Part shown: piece by piece, positions 6,999 through 10,132 of the stretch
Position numbering within the stretch: the first letter of the stretch is position 1
Layout: every line of letters begins with the position of its first letter
Source of the DNA: CAYRXE01 sp964428205
GTDB lineage: Bacteria > Patescibacteriota > Gracilibacteria > Peribacterales > Peribacteraceae
Length of the DNA stretch: 10,132 nucleotides
Reading direction: 5' to 3'
Assembly (NCBI GenBank): GCA_964428205.1
Contig: CAYRXE010000037.1
Coordinates: 1 to 10,132 of the forward strand
The notes under the pieces: generated by a model
Databases searched by the model: none
Told to the model about the DNA's origin: nothing
What the model saw: only the letters and a program-made list of their open reading frames with translations
Translations under genes and position numbers: made by a program

Positions 6999-8138
6999 CT
7001 ATTTCAGTATTCCCAATACTTCTTCGAGATCCTTTTTGCTGTCGCCACTGGTGAGGAGCTTGCTGACCATGGTCATGTCGATCCGCGAGAAGCAGGCGTT
7101 GCGGGCAAGATTATCTTTGCACAGATATGGCTCGCGTTCTTCTGTTGGCCTCCAGAGTGTTACTGGTGGGAATTCCACAGCGGTGTTGTCTGGAGCTTTG
7201 AAAGTCCAAGAAGGCATTTGGGCGCGTCCTACCAACTCTGCTGTAGAACCGTACAATGCAAAATTACTACTGCTACGGTCGAGAGTTTCGATAATCATGT
7301 GCATGACAGCGAATGTGCGCTCTTGAGCAAGGACAGAGATAGTCGTTTCTTTAGTGAAGAGGGGATCGGTGGTTGTTTGCAGCTTTTCCATGCCCACAAC
7401 AAACGGCGGAGCATTCTTTGTTTCCACCCAAGCAAGTATGGTGTTCTTTGGAACAAAGAGGCCCACAAAGTTGGCCACGCCTTCGAGCGAGCCGGTGGGG
7501 TATGAACGCAAATCCAGTAACACGGAGGATGGAGATGTATTCAAGGCCAAGATGCGAGTGCGAATAGACTCAACACCTGCTTCGCTAAGATCTTCTGGGG
7601 TAATCACAAGTGTCTTTCCGTGCATTTCCACCTTTGAGCTGACACTTACCGTCTTCCACTTACGAATGACTTCCACGGACTTGATACCGACCTGCGCCCT
7701 GCCGTATTCAATGGTAACGCGAGAGCCCGGGATGCCACGCAGCAATTGATTGATGGTATCCATGTTCGATGTGCGCGTGATTTCCTTGGTACCGATCTTG
7801 TGGATTTCGTCTCCTATTTTTAGCCCAGCAGTCTCGGCAGGTGAGCCCTTTGCGATGGCAGTGATGAACACCGCCAAATAATTCTTTTGCAGAGTGACGC
7901 CAATGTCCACCAGTCCGTCATTCGACTTAGCACTTGAAGAACTGCTCTTGGCAGAAGAGCTTGTGCGAGTCTTGGCAGAGGCTGTCTTGCGCAGTGCGGA
8001 ACGAGCCTGAGCACGATTGGCGGTAATACTCGCGCGAGCCGAGGAACTACTGGAGGAGACCGCTCCGAGTGTGATCTGAGGAGCAATCAGCGAGCAGATC
8101 GCGAGACCTGCGAGGAGAGAACGAGAAAAGGAGAACAT
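6999..8138 (-). CDS. Exported PDZ protein with S41 (C-terminal processing) protease-like domain, probably inactive
   Basis: The 379-residue protein starts with a signal peptide (hydrophobic core about residues 8-20, possible cleavage near LGA-VSS at 26). A Ser/Ala/Arg-rich low-complexity linker follows (27-72), then a PDZ domain (about 78-160) with the segment GSPAETAGLKIGDEI (98-112). Residues from about 172 to 330 resemble the S41/CtpA fold: VLLDLRSYPTGSLEGVANFV (206-225) matches the family strand that reads LDLRxNPGG. The block that should carry the nucleophilic serine (family pattern SASASEI) reads ERTFAVMHMI (273-282) without serine. The block that should carry the lysine (family pattern GKGxVQ) reads LVGRAQ (302-307). 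I infer a non-catalytic relative, perhaps a scaffold or peptide-binding protein at the cell surface. The gene follows leader copy A; no Shine-Dalgarno is visible. Confidence 0.85.
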   Translation of the reverse strand: MFSFSRSLLAGLAICSLIAPQITLGAVSSSSSSARASITANRAQARSALRKTASAKTRTSSSAKSSSSSAKSNDGLVDIGVTLQKNYLAVFITAIAKGSPAETAGLKIGDEIHKIGTKEITRTSNMDTINQLLRGIPGSRVTIEYGRAQVGIKSVEVIRKWKTVSVSSKVEMHGKTLVITPEDLSEAGVESIRTRILALNTSPSSVLLDLRSYPTGSLEGVANFVGLFVPKNTILAWVETKNAPPFVVGMEKLQTTTDPLFTKETTISVLAQERTFAVMHMIIETLDRSSSNFALYGSTAELVGRAQMPSWTFKAPDNTAVEFPPVTLWRPTEEREPYLCKDNLARNACFSRIDMTMVSKLLTSGDSKKDLEEVLGILK

Positions 8139-8143
8139 GAGGG

Positions 8144-8277
8144 TAGGGGAAAGAGTCGCTTCTATTCCACAGGAGTGTGGACAGTGGCGGCAGAGCTTTC
8201 TAAGAAGTCGGTTGGGGCAACGTAGACTTTTTGGCTTAGTGGAGGGCTGGATGTGGTTCTACATACAGAGAGAACGG
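8144..8277 (-). repeat. Duplicated leader, copy A (upstream of the PDZ gene)
   Basis: This segment aligns without gaps to 8910-9043 at a constant offset of 766. I count 102 of 134 identical bases, and 80 of 96 in the part nearer the gene (8144-8239). The best conserved pieces are the 15 identical bases at 8144-8158, just upstream of the start codon, and the block 8188-8239. On the minus strand the copy ends 5 bases before the ATG. It includes the dyad TTCT-A-AGAA (8198-8206) and a small hairpin CCACA-GGAG-TGTGG (8167-8180). Confidence 0.9.
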
Positions 8278-8301
8278 AGCTTATTCTGTCCACTTAACGT
8301 C

Positions 8302-8352
8302 TTAAGGATTTCGTCGGCCATTTAAGGTTAATTGAACGTCAGTTAAGGATTT
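8302..8352. repeat. Short direct repeat TTAAGGATTT, two copies
   Basis: TTAAGGATTT occurs at 8302-8311 and 8343-8352. Each copy is preceded by AACGTC, directly in the first and with two extra bases in the second. The start-to-start distance is 41 bases, about four helical turns. It lies in the gap between the coiled-coil gene and leader copy A. It could be a paired protein-binding site, or chance in an AT-rich spacer. Confidence 0.4.
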
Positions 8353-8398
8353 GGCGGTGGGGAATTTTAACCTGTATCAGGATGAGCTCCCTTAGCTC

Positions 8399-8902
8399 CT
8401 ATCCACGCCTTTCCTCAAGTTGCTCTATGCTAAGCCGTACAGTCGATTTGTTTCGTGCGGATTGAGTGCGAGCCGGCTGCTTTGAAGGTTGGAATACTTC
8501 CCAAATCTTTTTCCAAATGGGCTTTCTCATTTCTTCGATCTTTTTTGAGTGCTCACGTGTTGTCTGCCTTATTGAGTCCAATTGCTGGAGCATCTCTCCC
8601 CGAAGAGCGTTGATTGCTTGCAAAACAGCGCTAACTTCTGGCTTGTTCTCACGAACGGATGGTGTTGGCGCAAGAGGCTTGGATCTGGAAATGTGATTCT
8701 GCAGAGGCGCCCATTGGTCAATTTGGGGAGGTAGTTTTTTCCCCAATGCTACAAAAAATGCATCTGTCGCTTCGACGTGCGACATTGGCTTTTGGTTCGG
8801 CGCTGCATTTGCCTGCGTCGTGTGGTTCCTCTCATTTGCAGAAATATGCACATCGCCGCCGTAGGTGCCATTGGAAAGTGAAGAACTGTCGCGAAGGGCC
8901 AT
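8399..8902 (-). CDS. Hypothetical protein with predicted coiled coil
   Basis: I do not recognise this 167-residue protein. Residues 1-45 are polar and rich in Ser, Asn and Thr, with no signal peptide. A short hydrophobic stretch (DAFFVALGKK, 47-56) follows. Residues 88-127 form a likely amphipathic helix or coiled coil (PEVSAVLQAINALRGEMLQQ onward), then a tryptophan-bearing basic segment (KPIWKKIWEVF, 127-137) that could touch a membrane. The tail is basic and Ser/Thr/Arg-rich and ends IEQLEERRG. The case for a real gene is that it starts right after leader copy B in the same geometry as the PDZ gene (ATG 7 bases after the leader). The opposite-strand open frames are shorter. No function is proposed; probably cytoplasmic or membrane-associated. 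Confidence 0.6.
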   Translation of the reverse strand: MALRDSSSLSNGTYGGDVHISANERNHTTQANAAPNQKPMSHVEATDAFFVALGKKLPPQIDQWAPLQNHISRSKPLAPTPSVRENKPEVSAVLQAINALRGEMLQQLDSIRQTTREHSKKIEEMRKPIWKKIWEVFQPSKQPARTQSARNKSTVRLSIEQLEERRG

Positions 8903-8909
8903 AACGAGA

Positions 8910-9043
8910 TAGGGGAAAGAGTCGTCACTATTTCACAGGAGTGAAGTTGGAAGCGGCAGAGCTTTCTCAGAAGTCCGTTGGTGCAATGTAGAATTTTTGG
9001 CTTAGATAAGAGATGAATGGCGTTCTATGGGGTGGGGGAACGG
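8910..9043 (-). repeat. Duplicated leader, copy B (upstream of the coiled-coil gene)
   Basis: Second copy of the segment at 8144-8277. It fills nearly the whole gap between the lipoprotein stop (9045) and the start codon at 8902. The dyad TTCT-C-AGAA (8964-8972) is kept, differing from copy A only at its central base. A hairpin is also present but in a shifted register: TTCAC-AGGA-GTGAA (8932-8945). No convincing -10/-35 pair is shared by both copies. Confidence 0.9.
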
Positions 9044-9044
9044 G

Positions 9045-9677
9045 CTAATTTTCGATAAACTTGAAGCTTTCTATCATTTGCCCATCGTATGTGCCCTTAC
9101 CTGAGTAGCCTCCTAAAGCATAGTAAAGGGCTTCTTGTCCTATTACCCAAAAGGCAACTTTTTCAAGCTTACGATTAAAAAGAATTTTATATGCAGCAAA
9201 TGAGTAGCACTCGCCATCTTTGTATTCATCAATACCAGAGACCGTACGTATAATTTCAACATTGGCAGTGTCGTTGTAGTCAAAGGGGCCAATTTTGACT
9301 GGACAATTTTTAAGCCAGTCAATTGCCTGCAAGGCATCCTGAATTTCTGCTTCATTCTTTGCATTATTAATATAAATTTTCCAAAAATCGTATTCATTTT
9401 TTTTAGTACCTATCTGAAACCCGGATTGAAATTCATGAATTACCACAACTTGTTTCTGATCATAATACTCTCCTGAGTAGATATATTTTGGATATTTTAT
9501 AGAAACCCCCAAAGGACTTTCATATGATGAAAATTCATCTGGATCAAGAATAGAAGATGCACTTGAACTTTTTACTACAGAAACCGCCCCCGAACTTGAG
9601 GGCGGTTCTATATTTACTACCTTTGAGCAAGAAGTGCATAGAATGGAAACTGCCAAACAAAAAACAAGAATTTTCAT
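9045..9677 (-). CDS. Putative lipoprotein, possibly PsbP/Mog1-like
   Basis: The 210-residue protein has a short lysine-bearing N-terminus, a hydrophobic core (residues 3-14) and a lipobox-like end, CTSC, with Cys17 as the likely lipidated residue. The -3 position is Cys rather than the usual Leu, so processing is less certain. A Ser/Pro-rich linker (18-50) tethers a folded domain that opens with LGVSIKYPK (56-64) and closes with QMIESFKFIE (200-209). That opening and closing pattern recalls PsbP/Mog1-like domains, a weak resemblance made from memory. Cys125 and Cys157 could form a disulfide. The ATG shares one base with the stop of the upstream CHAP-like gene (TAATG), so the two are probably translated together and may act together at the cell surface. 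The coding region is very AT-rich (13 G/C in 60 bases at 9361-9420). Confidence 0.75.
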   Translation of the reverse strand: MKILVFCLAVSILCTSCSKVVNIEPPSSSGAVSVVKSSSASSILDPDEFSSYESPLGVSIKYPKYIYSGEYYDQKQVVVIHEFQSGFQIGTKKNEYDFWKIYINNAKNEAEIQDALQAIDWLKNCPVKIGPFDYNDTANVEIIRTVSGIDEYKDGECYSFAAYKILFNRKLEKVAFWVIGQEALYYALGGYSGKGTYDGQMIESFKFIEN

Positions 9678-10132
9678 TATTTCAATCTGTAAATAGTAAA
9701 ATTTTCGTCGCCATTAAAGCTACTGAATTTGATTTTATGATATCCAGGAGTTTTCGTCTGTACAAAATTAGAATCAAATACCCAAATTCCATCATTTTCA
9801 ATTTTCCCAATTACCATGGTGTGCTGAACAGAAAAAGATCCACCGTATATTTGGATCATATCACCACTACGCACTAAATCTGGATTACTAATAATTGATT
9901 GGAAGTTGGTGCCAATTTCTCCTTCGATTGTTCTACTCTCAATCGTTGACGATTCGTACCATGAGAACTTATTAGGCTTGTTGCTTTGAATTTGGATATC
10001 AAATCCATCCTTGAGTACATTCGTCTGCAACCAGTACTTACATTCACCCCAAAGATTATTATTGTCTCGATCGTCATTAGGATCATCCTGAATTGCTTCT
10101 CCAATCCATTTAAGTTGAGAACTTTGTGTGGA
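9677..10132 (-). CDS. CHAP-like cysteine peptidase/amidase, C-terminal part (cut by window edge)
   Basis: The frame stays open from the window edge at 10132 to the TAA at 9677, giving 151 residues with no start inside the window. The TTG at 10030 is internal, because the conserved cysteine motif lies before it. WGECKYW (residues 28-34 of the visible part) fits the catalytic cysteine motif of CHAP domains. QHTMVIGKI supplies the histidine, and the strand VFDSNF a third Asn/Asp residue. The order Cys, His, Asn/Asp and the SGDMIQIY turn before the histidine match the NlpC/P60-CHAP superfamily, whose members mostly cut peptidoglycan peptides. An Asp/Asn-rich stretch (DDPNDDRDNNN, 16-26) just before the cysteine resembles the calcium site of phage-lysin CHAP domains. 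An export signal, if any, is outside the window. It is coupled by TAATG to the lipoprotein gene. Its substrate is inferred only. Confidence 0.65.
   Translation of the reverse strand, partial: STQSSQLKWIGEAIQDDPNDDRDNNNLWGECKYWLQTNVLKDGFDIQIQSNKPNKFSWYESSTIESRTIEGEIGTNFQSIISNPDLVRSGDMIQIYGGSFSVQHTMVIGKIENDGIWVFDSNFVQTKTPGYHKIKFSSFNGDENFTIYRLK

Noticed and set aside
7970..8060. Ser/Ala/Arg low-complexity DNA in the PDZ gene as a tandem repeat
   Set aside because: The codons vary and no regular period is visible; it reads as an ordinary exported-protein linker.
8384..8398. Small hairpin GAGCT-CCCTT-AGCTC after the coiled-coil gene as a terminator
   Set aside because: Only five base pairs and no U-run follow on the minus strand, so it does not qualify.
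8399..8428. C-terminal IEQLEERRG as a planctomycete-type LExRxLLS surface motif
   Set aside because: That motif normally sits near the N-terminus and continues with LLS; here it is at the very C-terminus and stops at RRG, so likeness is probably chance.
9677..10030. A 117-residue protein starting at the TTG at 10030
   Set aside because: The frame continues open to the window edge, and the WGECKYW motif needed for a CHAP domain lies upstream of this TTG, so the start is artificial.

Overview
The window looks like bacterial chromosome with dense gene packing, the standard stop codons (TGA closes the SET gene and the first ABC permease) and almost no recognisable Shine-Dalgarno sequences. Ser/Ala-rich exported proteins, a TrmB-type regulator with a phospholipase-D-like effector domain and many short hypothetical secreted proteins suggest a Patescibacteria/CPR genome, perhaps near Peregrinibacteria or Peribacteria. 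That placement is an inference from gene style only. TGA as stop argues against Gracilibacteria and Absconditabacteria.

Left third, plus strand (1-4368). This is a signalling cluster: (i) a 735-residue membrane protein joining a TrmB-type DNA-binding and effector region to two tandem extracellular Cache-like sensor domains; (ii) a SET-domain lysine methyltransferase; (iii) a sensor histidine kinase whose single ectodomain is homologous to the two in the first protein. All three ectodomains carry an Asp-rich loop, and in two of them it matches the EF-hand/dockerin calcium-loop spacing. The second ectodomain, the SET gene and the kinase ectodomain are clearly more AT-rich than the DNA around them. 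No response regulator is present.

Middle, minus strand (4331-6929). A three-gene ABC exporter operon, read right to left as permease, permease, ATPase, is of the uncharacterised COG4586/4587/3694 type. The genes are 1-3 bases apart. The ATPase gene runs tail to tail into the kinase gene, and the two coding regions overlap by 38 bases. A long perfect hairpin lies upstream of the operon.

Right third, minus strand (6999-10132). Read right to left: a partial CHAP-like cysteine peptidase cut by the window edge, a lipoprotein coupled to it by TAATG, a hypothetical coiled-coil protein, and an exported PDZ plus S41-like protein that has lost the usual protease catalytic motifs. The hypothetical gene and the PDZ gene each follow a copy of the same 134-base leader, about 76% identical without gaps, although their coding regions are unrelated. 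The CHAP/lipoprotein pair is markedly AT-rich.

As a whole the window combines extracellular sensing (regulator and kinase), export (ABC system) and envelope proteins (PDZ/S41-like protein, CHAP peptidase, lipoprotein). No functional link between the blocks is shown by the sequence. No RNA gene, CRISPR array, transposase or origin was seen. No gene-free stretch exceeds 300 bases; the longest, 8139-8398, holds one leader copy and a short direct repeat.
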